The position numbers were made by a program, and so were the translations under genes. Below are positions 17,849 through 27,791 of a DNA stretch of 64,000 nucleotides, in pieces. Each line of letters starts with the position of its first letter. The stretch's first letter is position 1. The notes under the pieces are model-generated. The model had not been told where the DNA came from, made no database searches, and saw only the letters and a program-made list of their open reading frames with translations. The DNA lies in NCBI RefSeq assembly GCF_019203965.1, contig NZ_CP076448.1, positions 2,185,001-2,249,000 on the forward strand. Reading direction: 5' to 3'. The DNA comes from Elioraea tepida (GTDB taxonomy: Bacteria > Pseudomonadota > Alphaproteobacteria > Acetobacterales > Acetobacteraceae).

Positions 17849-18400
17849 TTGGCCGAAACCTCGCCGCCAGACCAAGCCGATACGCTGCCACGCCATGACG
17901 GGCTGGAAGGGCGCCTCCTGGCGCTCCTCGCACCGCCCATCGCCGCGATGGGTTACGAGATCGTCCGCATCCGGCTCTCCGGCAAGGAGCGGCCGACCCT
18001 GCAGATCATGGCCGACCGGGCCGACGGGGCACCGATCGGCCTCGACGACTGCGAGGCGATCAGCCGCACGGTCTCGGCGATCCTTGACGTCGAGGACCCG
18101 ATCCAGGGCGCCTACACGCTCGAGGTGAGTTCCCCCGGGATCGACCGGCCGCTGACACGGCCCAAGGACTGGGTGCGCTGGGCAGGCCACGCCGCCCGTG
18201 TCGAGACCACCGCTCCGATCGAGGGTCGGCGGCGTTTCTCGGGCACGGTGCTCGGGCTTGCGGAGGTGCCGGCGGCGGCACGGCTGAGGCTCGAGGACGG
18301 GAGGGAGGTGACCGTGCCGCTCGAGGCGATCCGCTCGGCGCGGCTTGTGCTGACCGACGCGCTGATCGAGGCGACGCGGCCCGATCGGCCGCGCAACTGA
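17849..18400 (+). CDS. rimP: Ribosome maturation factor RimP
   Basis: A 183-residue 30S assembly factor. The conserved N-domain ([15 protein letters not shown], then a [17 protein letters not shown] segment), the [10 protein letters not shown] motif and the C-terminal SH3-like barrel are all present. I see no ATG at the right place: the frame is open from TTG 17849, three bases after the T-tract of the leader hairpin. An unusual start codon and a hidden ribosome site fit translational or attenuation control. First gene of the operon. Confidence 0.93.
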   Translation: MAETSPPDQADTLPRHDGLEGRLLALLAPPIAAMGYEIVRIRLSGKERPTLQIMADRADGAPIGLDDCEAISRTVSAILDVEDPIQGAYTLEVSSPGIDRPLTRPKDWVRWAGHAARVETTAPIEGRRRFSGTVLGLAEVPAAARLRLEDGREVTVPLEAIRSARLVLTDALIEATRPDRPRN

Positions 18401-18430
18401 ACACGGAACGGAATACGGAACGAGGACGGA

Positions 18431-19984
18431 ATGGACATCGCGATCGCCAGGCCCGAGCTTCTCCAGGTCGCCGACGCCGTCGCACGCGAGAAGGCGATCG
18501 ACCGCGAGGAGGTTCTCGAGGCGATGGAGCAGGCCATCCAGAAGGCCGGGCGCGCCAAGTACGGCCACGAGAAGGACATCCGCGCGACGATCGACCGCAA
18601 GACCGGCGAGGTGAAGCTCTCGCGCTGGACCGAGGTGGTAGAGACCGTCGAGAACGAGGCCACACAGATCCCGGTCGCGATCGCGCAGAAGATCCGCCCC
18701 GGGATCAAGGTCGGCGAGTTCATCGTCGACCCGCTGCCGCCGATCGATTTCGGGCGGATCGCGGCGCAGACGGCGAAGCAAGTGATCGTGCAGCGCGTGC
18801 GCGAGTACGAGCGCAAGCGTCAGTACAACGAGTACAAGGACCGGGTGGGCGAGATCGTCAACGGCATCGTCAAGCGCACCGAGTACGGCAACCTGATGGT
18901 CGATCTCGGCCGGGCGGAGGGGCTGTTGCGCCGCGACGAGCTCATTCCGCGCGAGAGCTTCCGCAACGGCGACAGGGTGCGCGCCTACATCTACGACGTG
19001 CGCGAGGAGCCGCGCGGGCCGCAGATCTTCCTCTCCCGCACGCATCCGAACTTCGTCGCCCGCCTGTTCGCCCAGGAAGTGCCAGAGATCTACGACGGCA
19101 TCATCGAGATCAAGGCGGTGGCGCGCGATCCCGGCTCGCGGGCCAAGATGGCGGTGGTCAGCCACGACAGCTCGATCGACCCGGTCGGCGCCTGTGTGGG
19201 CATGCGCGGGTCGCGCGTGCAGGCGGTCGTGCAGGAGATCCAGGGCGAGAAGATCGACATCATCCCCTGGTCGCCCGACCCGGCCACCTTCGTCGTCAAC
19301 GCGCTCGCCCCGGCCGAGGTGACCAAGGTGGTGCTCGACGAGGAGAACCGGCGCATCGAGGTGGTGGTGCCGGACGACCAGCTCTCGCTCGCGATCGGCC
19401 GCCGCGGCCAGAACGTCCGGCTCGCTTCGCAGCTGACACGCTGGGACATCGACATCCTGACCGAGGCCGAGGAAAGCGAGCGCCGCCAGGAGGAGTTCCG
19501 CCGTCGCTCGGCTCTGTTCGTCGAGGCGCTCGATGTCGACGATGTGATCGCCGGGCTGCTCGTGACGGAGGGGTTCACCACCGTCGAGGAGCTCGTGATG
19601 GTGCCGCTCGAGGAACTGGCCGAGATCGAGGGCTTCGACGAGGCGATCGCGGCCGAGCTGAAGCGGCGCGCCGAGGCCTTCATCGCCGACCGTGATGCCA
19701 AGCTCACCGCACGCTACCGGGAGCTCGGCGTGTCCGAGGAGATCGCGGCCCTGGGAAGCTTCACGCCGGCGATGCTGGTCAAGCTCGGCGAGAAGGGGGT
19801 CAAAAGCCTCGATGACCTCGCCGACCTCGCCTCCGACGAGCTGATCGAGATCCTCGGGGCGGAGGCGATGGACGAGGAGACCGCCAAGGCGGTGATCATG
19901 GCCGCACGCGCCCACTGGTTCGAGGGCGAGGACCGTGCGGCGGAGCCGGCGTCGGATGCGGGCGGGGCCGGGCCGAAGCACTGA
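18431..19984 (+). CDS. nusA: Transcription termination/antitermination factor NusA
   Basis: A 517-residue RNA polymerase-binding factor. Domains in order: N-terminal domain (residues 1-125, with [22 protein letters not shown]), S1 (about 135-200, [17 protein letters not shown]), KH1 and KH2 (about 230-345, including [14 protein letters not shown] and [15 protein letters not shown]), and two helix-hairpin-helix acidic repeats from about 360 on. It promotes intrinsic termination at many sites, so it could act back on the leader of its own operon. Normal length for alphaproteobacteria. Confidence 0.97.
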   Translation: MDIAIARPELLQVADAVAREKAIDREEVLEAMEQAIQKAGRAKYGHEKDIRATIDRKTGEVKLSRWTEVVETVENEATQIPVAIAQKIRPGIKVGEFIVDPLPPIDFGRIAAQTAKQVIVQRVREYERKRQYNEYKDRVGEIVNGIVKRTEYGNLMVDLGRAEGLLRRDELIPRESFRNGDRVRAYIYDVREEPRGPQIFLSRTHPNFVARLFAQEVPEIYDGIIEIKAVARDPGSRAKMAVVSHDSSIDPVGACVGMRGSRVQAVVQEIQGEKIDIIPWSPDPATFVVNALAPAEVTKVVLDEENRRIEVVVPDDQLSLAIGRRGQNVRLASQLTRWDIDILTEAEESERRQEEFRRRSALFVEALDVDDVIAGLLVTEGFTTVEELVMVPLEELAEIEGFDEAIAAELKRRAEAFIADRDAKLTARYRELGVSEEIAALGSFTPAMLVKLGEKGVKSLDDLADLASDELIEILGAEAMDEETAKAVIMAARAHWFEGEDRAAEPASDAGGAGPKH

Positions 19985-20009
19985 GGCGGGGCAGCGCCGG
20001 GACGGTGCG

Positions 20010-20675
20010 ATGGGCGGAGCGGCGCCTCTGGCCGAAAAGGATCCGGGCGAGGAGGAGGTTCACGGCCCCTTCCGCCGCTGCATCGTCACGCGTGCCGTTC
20101 TGCCCAAGGAGGCCATGATCCGCTTCGTGGTCGGGCCTGACGGGATGGTGGTGCCCGACCTTGCGGCACGGCTTCCCGGCCGGGGAATGTGGTTGAGCGC
20201 AAGGGCCGCTGTGCTAGAACAGGCTTGTTCGAGGCGTTTGTTCGCGCGGGCGGCGAAGGCCGAGGTTCGGGTGCCCGAGGGCCTGGGCGCCCAGATTGTC
20301 GCGGGGCTGGAACGGCGGATCGCCGACACGCTCGGCCTCGCGCGTCGTGCCGGGCGGGCGGTGTGCGGCTTCGTCAAGGCACGCGACTGGGTCATGACCG
20401 GGCGTGCCGGGCTGGTCGTGACGGCGCGGGATGGCGCGGCGGAGGGGCGGCGTAAGCTGCTCGCCGGGGCGTCCGTTCCTGTCGTCGCGCCGCTCGATGC
20501 GGTGGCGCTCGGCGCCGTGTTCGGCCGCGAGCAGGTGGTGCATGTCGCCCTGGCGCCGGGGCGGCTCGCGCAGGCCGTGGCCGTCGAGTCGGCCCGGCTT
20601 GCCGGCATGCGCGGGGAGACCGCGAGCGAAGGCGCGGTGAGTGATGCAACGGATGACCGAGACGGGGCCGGCTGA
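20010..20675 (+). CDS. YlxR/DUF448 RNA-binding domain fused to an L7Ae-like (YlxQ) domain
   Basis: A 221-residue protein. The N-half is DUF448 (PFRRCIVTR, then [11 protein letters not shown], characteristic of YlxR). The C-half is a ribosomal L7Ae/L30e-like segment ([14 protein letters not shown] and later [10 protein letters not shown]). In Firmicutes these are separate genes ylxR and ylxQ in the same operon position; alphaproteobacteria have them joined. YlxR is linked to RNase P or transcription control in some species. Start ATG 20010 chosen by the conserved region; stop 4 bases before the infB start. Confidence 0.88.
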   Translation: MGGAAPLAEKDPGEEEVHGPFRRCIVTRAVLPKEAMIRFVVGPDGMVVPDLAARLPGRGMWLSARAAVLEQACSRRLFARAAKAEVRVPEGLGAQIVAGLERRIADTLGLARRAGRAVCGFVKARDWVMTGRAGLVVTARDGAAEGRRKLLAGASVPVVAPLDAVALGAVFGREQVVHVALAPGRLAQAVAVESARLAGMRGETASEGAVSDATDDRDGAG

Positions 20676-20679
20676 CAGG

Positions 20680-23403
20680 ATGAGCGACACGAACGAGCAG
20701 GATACGGCCAAGGGCAGGCTCAGCTTGAGCCGAGGCCGGCTTGAGCTCGGCAAGACGGTGGATGCCGGGTCGATCCGGCAGAGCTTCAGCCACGGCCGGA
20801 GCAAGGTCGTGCAGGTCGAGGTGGTGAAGAAGCGCGTCCTGCCGTCCGCCACCGCTTCGGCCGCCCGTGCCCCGGCGGCTGCTCCGGCCGGCCAGGCTGC
20901 GCCGCCTGCGGCGCCGTCCGTTCCCGGGTCGGCCGGTGGCGCGGCGCGCACCCCGCTCGCACGTCCGGCCGGCGCACCGCGCCCGGCCGCCGGCGCGCCG
21001 CGGCAGCTCACGGCCGAGGAGCGCGCCGCCCGGACCCGGGCGCTCGAGGAGCAGCTGCGCGAGCAGCGCCGGCGCGAGGCCGAAGCGCAGTCGATCAGTG
21101 TGCTCTCCGCCGCCGAGGAGGCGCGGCGCCGTGCCGAGGAGGAGGCGCGCCGCCGGGCGGAGGAGGAGGCGAAGGCGCGTGCCGAGGAGGAGGCCCGCCG
21201 TCGTGCCGAGGAAGAGGCACGCCGACGCGCCGAGGAGGAGGCGAAGGCGCGCGCCGAGGACCTCGAGGTGCAGCGCCGCGCCAACGCGGCGGCCGAGCGT
21301 GCCGAGGCACGGGCGCGCGGCGTCGCGCCAGCGGCTGCGCCGAGCCCGGTTGCCGAGGCGCCCGCCGCCGAGAGCACGCTGCGCTTCCGCCGCGCCCTCG
21401 ACGAGGACGACGAGGGTCGGCCCGGGCGTCGCTCGGGCGGCGCGGGCGGGGCGGCGAAGCGGCCGACCCTCGGAGCAGCCAAGAAGGCGCTGGTCGACCG
21501 CCTCAGCCGGTCGGGCAAGGTCAATGTGGCCGCGGTTCTGACCGACGAGGACGAGCGCGTCCGGTCGATCGCCTCGCTGCGTCGGCAGCGCGAGCGCGAG
21601 CGCCGCCAGGCGGAGAACGAGCGCCGGATGTCGGGCGAGCTCAAGGTGATCCGCGAGGTGGTGATCCCTGAGGCGATCACTGTCCAGGAGCTCGCGAGCC
21701 GCATGGCCGTGCGCGGGGCGGACGTGATCAAGACGCTGATGCGCTTCGGCGTCATGGCCACCGTGACGCAGACGATCGACGCCGATACCGCCGAACTCGT
21801 CGTCACCGAGCTCGGGCACAGGCCGAAGCGTGTGGCGGAGAGCGATGTTGAGCTCGGCCTCGAGCGGCCGGCGGATGACCCTGCGTCGCTCGTGCCGCGC
21901 CCGCCTGTGGTCACCGTCATGGGCCATGTCGACCACGGCAAGACGAGCCTTCTCGATGCGCTTCGGCAGACCGACGTGGCGGCGGGCGAAGCGGGCGGCA
22001 TCACCCAGCACATCGGCGCCTACCAGGTGACGCTGTCCTCGGGCGCGAAGATCACCTTCATCGACACGCCAGGCCACGAGGCCTTCACCGCGATGCGCGC
22101 GCGCGGCGCCTCGGTGACCGACATCGTCGTGCTCGTCGTCGCCGCGGATGACGGCGTGATGCCGCAGACTGTCGAGGCGATCCGCCATGCCAAGGCGGCG
22201 AACGCGCCGATCATCGTCGCCATCAACAAGATCGACAAACCGGGCGTCCGGCCGGAACGCGTGCGCACCGAACTGTTGCAGCACGAGGTGGTGGTCGAGG
22301 CGATGGGCGGCGACACCCAGGACGTCGAGGTCTCGGCGCTGAAGAAGATCAACCTCGACAAGCTCGAGGAAGCGATCCTCCTGCAGGCCGAGGTGCTCGA
22401 CCTCAAGGCCAACCCGAACCGTCCGGCGGAGGGCACCGTGATCGAGAGCCGGCTCGACCGTGGCCGCGGCCCTGTCGCGACCGTTCTCGTGCAGAAGGGA
22501 ACGCTCAGGCAGGGCGACATCGTCGTCGCCGGCGCCGAGTGGGGGCGCGTGCGCGCCATGCTCGACGACAGGGGGCGGCAGGTGAAGGAGGCGGGCCCCT
22601 CGATGCCGGTCGAGATTCTCGGGCTGTCGGCTGTGCCGAGTGCGGGCGAGCCCTTCATCGTTCTCGACGACGAAGGGCGGGCGCGCGAGATCAGCGAGTT
22701 CCGCCAGCGCAAGCTGCGCGAGAAGGCGGCCGCCGGCCAGACGGCGGCGCGCGGCACGCTCGACCAGATGCTCGCGCGCATCCAGGCCGGCGAGCAGAAG
22801 GAGGTCGCCGTGCTCGTCAAGGCCGACGTCCAGGGCTCGGCCGAGGCGATCGCCGCCACCGTGCTCAAGCTCGGCAACGACGAGGTGAAGGTGCGGGTCC
22901 TGCACAGCGCGGTGGGCCAGATCACCGAGAGCGACGTGCAGCTCGCCAAGGCCTCGGCGGCCGTGATCGTCGCCTTCAACGTCCGCGCCACGGCCCAGGC
23001 GCGCGACCTCGCCGCCCGCGACGGCGTCGACATACGCTACTACTCGATCATCTACGACGTCGCGACCGACATCGAGAACCTCGTCAAGGGCAAGATCGCG
23101 CCGAAGGAGCGCGAGAAGTTCCTGGGCTATGCCGAGATCCGCCGGGTGTTCGACATCACCAAGGTCGGCAAGGTGGCGGGCTGCATGGTGACGGAGGGCG
23201 TGGTCAAGCGCGGCGCCGGCGTGCGGCTGTTGCGCGACGGGGTGGTGATCCACACCGGCGAGCTCAGCCAGCTCAAGCGCTTCAAGGACGACGTGCGGGA
23301 GGTGACGCGCGGTTTCGAGTGCGGCATGGCCTTCGCGAACTACCAGGACATCCGCGAGGGCGACGTGATCGAGTGCTTCGAGACCGAGACCGTTCCGGCG
23401 TGA
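20680..23403 (+). CDS. infB: Translation initiation factor IF-2
   Basis: A 907-residue GTPase delivering initiator tRNA to the 30S subunit. Features: N-terminal [20 protein letters not shown]-type segment typical of alphaproteobacteria, a charged low-complexity region including a 24-residue tandem repeat, IF2-N, then the G domain from about residue 410 with GHVDHGKTS (G1), TPGHEAF (G3) and NKIDKP (G4), followed by domains II, III and the C-terminal barrel. ATG 20680 is chosen; in-frame starts at 20641-20653 overlap ylxR and are less likely. Confidence 0.97.
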   Translation: MSDTNEQDTAKGRLSLSRGRLELGKTVDAGSIRQSFSHGRSKVVQVEVVKKRVLPSATASAARAPAAAPAGQAAPPAAPSVPGSAGGAARTPLARPAGAPRPAAGAPRQLTAEERAARTRALEEQLREQRRREAEAQSISVLSAAEEARRRAEEEARRRAEEEAKARAEEEARRRAEEEARRRAEEEAKARAEDLEVQRRANAAAERAEARARGVAPAAAPSPVAEAPAAESTLRFRRALDEDDEGRPGRRSGGAGGAAKRPTLGAAKKALVDRLSRSGKVNVAAVLTDEDERVRSIASLRRQRERERRQAENERRMSGELKVIREVVIPEAITVQELASRMAVRGADVIKTLMRFGVMATVTQTIDADTAELVVTELGHRPKRVAESDVELGLERPADDPASLVPRPPVVTVMGHVDHGKTSLLDALRQTDVAAGEAGGITQHIGAYQVTLSSGAKITFIDTPGHEAFTAMRARGASVTDIVVLVVAADDGVMPQTVEAIRHAKAANAPIIVAINKIDKPGVRPERVRTELLQHEVVVEAMGGDTQDVEVSALKKINLDKLEEAILLQAEVLDLKANPNRPAEGTVIESRLDRGRGPVATVLVQKGTLRQGDIVVAGAEWGRVRAMLDDRGRQVKEAGPSMPVEILGLSAVPSAGEPFIVLDDEGRAREISEFRQRKLREKAAAGQTAARGTLDQMLARIQAGEQKEVAVLVKADVQGSAEAIAATVLKLGNDEVKVRVLHSAVGQITESDVQLAKASAAVIVAFNVRATAQARDLAARDGVDIRYYSIIYDVATDIENLVKGKIAPKEREKFLGYAEIRRVFDITKVGKVAGCMVTEGVVKRGAGVRLLRDGVVIHTGELSQLKRFKDDVREVTRGFECGMAFANYQDIREGDVIECFETETVPA
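21121..21264 (+). repeat. 72-base imperfect tandem repeat inside infB
   Basis: Two 24-codon units (21121-21192 and 21193-21264) encode the same A-R-R-R-A-E-E-E type helix; 22 of 24 residues agree, with many synonymous differences between the units. It forms the charged linker of IF-2, a part known to vary in length. Confidence 0.85.
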
Positions 23404-23425
23404 GGCTCTCCGCCGGGAGGAAGGC

Positions 23426-23857
23426 ATGTCAGGTGGCAAGGCCAGAGGGGCGTCCGGCGGTGGCCCCTCGCAGCGGCAGCTTCGCGTGGCGGAGGAGGTT
23501 CGGCATGCGCTCGCCGCCCTGCTCGAGCGCGGCGACTTCCGCGACCCTGAGCTCGCCGTGTCGCGGATCACCGTGACCGAGGTTCGCGCCTCGCCCGACC
23601 TCAGGCACATGACCGTGTTCGTCACTCCCCTAGGGGGCGGCGACCCCTCCGTGATCCTCGCCGCGCTGAGGCGCGCCGCGCCTTTCCTGCGCGGGCAGGT
23701 GGCACAGGCGGTGCGGACCAAGTTCGCGCCCGACCTCGTCTTCCGTGCCGACACCGCGATCGACGCCGCCGCCAGGATCGAGGCGCTGATCCGCTCGCCG
23801 TCGGTCGCGCGCGACCTCTCCCCCCGCCCGGCCGATCCCCGTCGCGACGAGGACTGA
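23426..23857 (+). CDS. rbfA: Ribosome-binding factor A
   Basis: A 143-residue 30S maturation factor with a KH-like fold. The start is GPSQRQLRVAEEVRHAL, then DPEL---RITVTEVRASPDLRHMTVFVTPL, and the LRGQVAQAVRTKFAPDLVFRAD helix-strand are visible, matching RbfA. The acidic and arginine/proline-rich tail is unstructured. It lies 22 bases after infB with GGGAGGAAGG as ribosome site, and 3 bases before truB. Confidence 0.95.
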   Translation: MSGGKARGASGGGPSQRQLRVAEEVRHALAALLERGDFRDPELAVSRITVTEVRASPDLRHMTVFVTPLGGGDPSVILAALRRAAPFLRGQVAQAVRTKFAPDLVFRADTAIDAAARIEALIRSPSVARDLSPRPADPRRDED

Positions 23858-23860
23858 GCC

Positions 23861-24793
23861 GTGCCGCGCACGCGGAAGGGCCGGCCGATCGACGGCTGGA
23901 TCGTGATCGACAAACCGGCGGGCCTGACCTCGACCGATGTGGTGAACGCGGTGAAGCGGTCGCTCGCGGCGCAGAAGGTCGGCCACGCGGGCACGCTCGA
24001 CCCGATCGCGACCGGAGTGCTGCCGCTCGCGCTCGGCGCGGGCACGAAGACCGTCCCTTACGTGATGGACGGCACGAAGGAGTACGTGTTCACGCTGCGC
24101 TTCGGCGAGGCGCGCGACAGCGACGACGCGGATGGCGTGGTGACCGAAACCTCCGACGTCCGCCCGACCGATGCGGCGATCCGCGCTGCCCTGCCCGCCT
24201 TCACCGGCACGATCATGCAGGTGCCGCCCCGGTTCTCCGCCGTGAAGGTTCAGGGAGAACGCGCCTACGACCTCGCCCGCGCCGGAGCCGAGGTCGAGCT
24301 CGCCCCGCGGCCGGCCCAGGTCGACCGGTTCGAACTGGTGGCGCGCCCCGATGCCGACACGGCCGTGTTCGTGGTCGAAAGCGGCAAGGGCGTATACATG
24401 CGGAGCCTCGCGCGCGACCTCGCCCGCGCGCTCGGCACGGTCGGCCATGTCGCGGCGTTGCGCCGGCGTCGGGTCGGCCCGTTCACGGAGGCGCAGGCGG
24501 TTTCGCTGGACAAACTGCTCGCGCTCGGGCAAGACGCCTCGGCCCTGAGCCTCGTACTCCCGGTCGAGACCGCGCTGGCCGACATCCCGGCGCTGGCCCT
24601 GACGGGGGAGGAGGCCGCCCGGCTGGCGAACGGCCAAGCCCTGTCGCTCGTGCCGTTCCTCTCCCGGATGCCGCAGGATGTCGACCCGGACGGTGGTCTG
24701 GTGCGCGTGATGGCGGGGGGCAAGGCGCTCGCGCTCGGCCGGCTTGGCGACGGGATGCTGCACCCTGTGCGGCTCCTCTCCCATGCGGAGTGA
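23861..24793 (+). CDS. truB: tRNA pseudouridine(55) synthase TruB
   Basis: A 310-residue enzyme that makes pseudouridine 55 in the T-loop of tRNAs. The N-terminal GWIVIDKPAGLTST, the catalytic aspartate in GHAGTLDPIATGVLPL, the YVFTLRFGEARDSDDADG segment, and the PP-FSAVKVQGERAYDLAR motif are intact, with a C-terminal TruB-type extension. Start is GTG 23861, 3 bases after the rbfA stop. Confidence 0.96.
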   Translation: MPRTRKGRPIDGWIVIDKPAGLTSTDVVNAVKRSLAAQKVGHAGTLDPIATGVLPLALGAGTKTVPYVMDGTKEYVFTLRFGEARDSDDADGVVTETSDVRPTDAAIRAALPAFTGTIMQVPPRFSAVKVQGERAYDLARAGAEVELAPRPAQVDRFELVARPDADTAVFVVESGKGVYMRSLARDLARALGTVGHVAALRRRRVGPFTEAQAVSLDKLLALGQDASALSLVLPVETALADIPALALTGEEAARLANGQALSLVPFLSRMPQDVDPDGGLVRVMAGGKALALGRLGDGMLHPVRLLSHAE

Positions 24794-24869
24794 GGCGGCG
24801 CTCGAATCGCCCCTGCGGGCATGGCAGGCCGGTGGGGGTGTGGCGAAGCGGGTCTGATGGAGAACCCTG

Positions 24870-25139
24870 ATGTCGATCACGGCCGAGCGCCGCAGCGCGC
24901 TCATCAAGGAATACGCCACCAAGCCCGGCGACACGGGCTCTCCCGAGGTGCAGGTCGCCCTGCTCTCGGAGCGCATCAAGAACCTCACCGAGCATCTGAA
25001 GGAGCACGCGAAGGACTACCACTCGCGCCGCGGCCTTCTGATGATGGTGGGGCAGCGCCGTCGCCTGCTCGACTATGTCAAGCGCAAGGACGCGGCGCGC
25101 TACGACGCGCTCATCAAGCGCCTCGGCCTCCGTCGCTGA
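24870..25139 (+). CDS. rpsO: 30S ribosomal protein S15
   Basis: An 89-residue primary 16S-binding protein. It has the S15 signatures [51 protein letters not shown] and ends in IKRLGLRR. Length is canonical. It lies 76 bases after truB and precedes pnp as in most proteobacteria. Confidence 0.98.
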   Translation: MSITAERRSALIKEYATKPGDTGSPEVQVALLSERIKNLTEHLKEHAKDYHSRRGLLMMVGQRRRLLDYVKRKDAARYDALIKRLGLRR

Positions 25140-25463
25140 GGGCGGGCGGACGCTCCGTTCCGACCATGGCTGCGGGCTTCCCCCGCCGCCTGACCATTCC
25201 CGCGCGCCGCGGTGGCGCGCGGGCAACCGCCCTCTGCGCCGAGGCGCGCAAGGGCAAGCCGTTGCGCATGGCGGTGATCGACCCCGCCGCGCTCCGCCCG
25301 TCGGGGCCTGCATGACGGCGTTTCCGGCCACATGGATGGCTGGCGCGGGCCTTTTCGCGCCGCCCTGCCATGCCGCCCGAAGCGCCGCCCGCTCCCGAAC
25401 GGCGCAGGCGTGCGGACCAGCCCCGCCATCCGCTTCGGCATCCAGACGAAAGGATGACCGGTG
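25140..25463. other. rpsO-pnp intergenic region with no gene
   Basis: 324 bases. No frame looks coding. The clear element is a hairpin at 25199-25223, reported separately. Nothing else recognisable apart from the ribosome site CGAAAGGATG before pnp. Confidence 0.6.
25199..25223 (+). promoter_or_regulatory. Perfect hairpin in the rpsO-pnp leader
   Basis: CCCGCGCGCC (25199-25208) pairs perfectly with GGCGCGCGGG (25214-25223) around a 5-base loop. No T-tract follows, so it is not a standard terminator. In E. coli an RNase III-cleaved stem-loop at this operon position lets PNPase autoregulate; a similar role here is inferred. Confidence 0.45.
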
Positions 25464-27674
25464 ATGTTCAATGTCTTCCGCAAGGAGCTCTCCTGGGGCG
25501 GGCGGACGCTCTCGCTCGAGACGGGTAAGATGGCCCGGCAGGCGGACGGGGCGGTGCTCGCCCGCTATGGCGAGACGGTGGTGCTCTGCACCGTCGTCGG
25601 CGCGAAGTCGCCGAAACCAGGGCAGGACTTCTTCCCGCTCTCGGTTCACTACCAGGAGAAGACCTTCGCCGCGGGCAAGATCCCGGGGGGGTTCTTCAAG
25701 CGCGAGGGGCGGCCGACCGAGAAGGAGGTTCTGACTTCGCGCCTGATCGACCGGCCGATCCGCCCGCTCTTCCCCGACGGGTTCCGCAACGAGGTGCAGG
25801 TGATCGCGACCGTTCTGTCGCATGATCTCGTGAACGACCCCGACATTGTGGCGATGATCGGCTGCTCCGCCGCGCTGACGCTTTCGGGGATCCCGTTTCT
25901 CGGGCCGATCGGCGGTGCGCGGATCGGCTATATCGGCGGGGAGTATGTTCTGAACCCCACCGCCGAGCAGATGAGGGAGAGCGCGCTCGACCTCGTCGTC
26001 GCCGGCACGACCGAGGGCGTTCTGATGGTCGAGAGCGAGGCGCATGAGCTCTCCGAGGAGGTGATGCTCGGCGCCGTGACGTTCGGCCACGCCGCGTTCC
26101 AGCCGGTGATCGAGGCGATCATCCAGCTCGCCGAGCTCGCGGCGAAGGAGCCCTGGCCGCTGCCGGAGGAGGACCCGGCGCTCGCCCTTCTCAAGTCACA
26201 GCTCGAGGCGGTGGCACGCGGGCCGCTCACCGAGGCCTATGCCGAGAAGGCGAAGCAGGCGCGGGTCGAGAAGGTCGCGGCGGCGAAGCAGGCCGCGCTC
26301 GCGGCGATCGCCGCCGAAGGGCTCGATGCGGAGAAGGCCAAGGGCCTGCTCAAGGAGCTCGAGGCCGACATCGTCCGAAACGCGATCCTCGACACGGGGC
26401 TCAGGATCGACGGGCGCGATACCAAGACGGTGCGCCCGATCTATGTCGAGGTCGGCACCCTGCCGCGCACTCATGGCTCGGCCCTGTTCACCCGCGGCGA
26501 GACCCAGGCGCTGTGCGTCGCCACCCTCGGCACCGGCGATGACGAGCAGATCATCGATGCGCTCGAGGGCGAGTACCGCGAGCGCTTCCTGCTGCACTAT
26601 AACTTCCCGCCCTTCTCGGTCGGCGAGGCCGGGCGGCTGGGCAGCCCTGGCCGGCGCGAGATCGGCCACGGCAAGCTCGCCTGGCGGGCGATCCACCCGC
26701 TCCTGCCCTCGAAGGAGCAATTCCCCTACACGATCCGCGTCGTCTCCGAGATCACCGAGAGCAACGGCTCCTCTTCGATGGCGACCGTCTGCGGCTCCTC
26801 GCTCGCCTTGATGGACGCGGGCGTGCCGCTGCCGCGGCCGGTGGCCGGGATCGCGATGGGCCTGATCAAGGAGGAGCGGGGCTTCGCCGTTCTCTCCGAC
26901 ATCCTCGGCGACGAGGACCATCTCGGCGACATGGACTTCAAGGTGGCCGGCACAGAGCGCGGCATCACCTCGTTGCAGATGGACATCAAGATCACCTCGA
27001 TCACGCCCGAGATCATGCGCATCGCTCTCGACCAGGCGAAGGAGGGGCGGCTGCACATCCTCGGCGAGATGGCGAAGGCGATGAGCCGGCCGCGCGACAG
27101 CGTCTCCGCCCACGCCCCGCGGATCACCGTGATCCACATCCCGCGCGACAAGATCCGCGACGTGATCGGCTCCGGCGGCAAGGTGATCCGCGAGATCACC
27201 GAGGTGACGGGCACCAAGATCGACATCGAGGATGACGGCACGGTCAGGGTGGCGGCGACCGACGACAAGGCGGCGCAGGCCGCGATCAGCTGGATCCGCG
27301 GCATCGTCGCCGAACCCGAGCTCGGCGTGATCTACGACGGCAAGGTGGTCAAGACGGCGGAGTTCGGGGCGTTCGTGAACTTCCTCGGCTCGCGCGACGG
27401 GCTCGTGCATATCTCCGAGCTCGCCCAAGGCCGCGTCGGCAAGACGACGGACGTGGTCAATGTCGGCGACAGCGTGAAGGTGAAGGTGATCGGCTTCGAC
27501 GAGCGCGGCAAGGTGAAGCTCTCGATGCGCGTGGTCGATCAGGTCACCGGCGAGGACATCACTGACAAGGTCGGCCCCAAGGCGGGAGGGGGCCGTCGCG
27601 ACGGCGGGCGCGAGCGCGGTGAGCGTGAGGCGCAGCTGGCCGGCCAGGGCGGCCAGCCCGAGGCGGCCCAGTAG
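25464..27674 (+). CDS. pnp: Polyribonucleotide nucleotidyltransferase (PNPase)
   Basis: A 736-residue phosphate-dependent 3'-5' RNA exonuclease and degradosome component. Two RNase PH domains (first from residue 10 with [19 protein letters not shown]; second from about 315 with LRIDGRD-KTVRPI), a helical linker, a KH domain around 555-610 ([11 protein letters not shown]) and an S1 domain around 620-690 ([21 protein letters not shown]) are all present. The glycine/arginine-rich tail is usual. ATG 25464 is preferred; a GTG sits just before it. Confidence 0.98.
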   Translation: MFNVFRKELSWGGRTLSLETGKMARQADGAVLARYGETVVLCTVVGAKSPKPGQDFFPLSVHYQEKTFAAGKIPGGFFKREGRPTEKEVLTSRLIDRPIRPLFPDGFRNEVQVIATVLSHDLVNDPDIVAMIGCSAALTLSGIPFLGPIGGARIGYIGGEYVLNPTAEQMRESALDLVVAGTTEGVLMVESEAHELSEEVMLGAVTFGHAAFQPVIEAIIQLAELAAKEPWPLPEEDPALALLKSQLEAVARGPLTEAYAEKAKQARVEKVAAAKQAALAAIAAEGLDAEKAKGLLKELEADIVRNAILDTGLRIDGRDTKTVRPIYVEVGTLPRTHGSALFTRGETQALCVATLGTGDDEQIIDALEGEYRERFLLHYNFPPFSVGEAGRLGSPGRREIGHGKLAWRAIHPLLPSKEQFPYTIRVVSEITESNGSSSMATVCGSSLALMDAGVPLPRPVAGIAMGLIKEERGFAVLSDILGDEDHLGDMDFKVAGTERGITSLQMDIKITSITPEIMRIALDQAKEGRLHILGEMAKAMSRPRDSVSAHAPRITVIHIPRDKIRDVIGSGGKVIREITEVTGTKIDIEDDGTVRVAATDDKAAQAAISWIRGIVAEPELGVIYDGKVVKTAEFGAFVNFLGSRDGLVHISELAQGRVGKTTDVVNVGDSVKVKVIGFDERGKVKLSMRVVDQVTGEDITDKVGPKAGGGRRDGGRERGEREAQLAGQGGQPEAAQ

Positions 27675-27791
27675 CCAGAGAGGCGCCCGAGCGGGAGCGC
27701 GGGCCCCGCCCTGTGCATGACCCGGTGTCTCCTGTATGTCACTCTGCTGCTTGGGCTCCGGGTCTGACCGGCCGGGGCGCGGGAGGATGTC

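Noticed and set aside
20392-24045. Very long (1217-codon) antisense frame over infB, rbfA and part of truB
   Set aside because: Same codon-shadow effect; no motif and no start signal, while the plus-strand genes are canonical.
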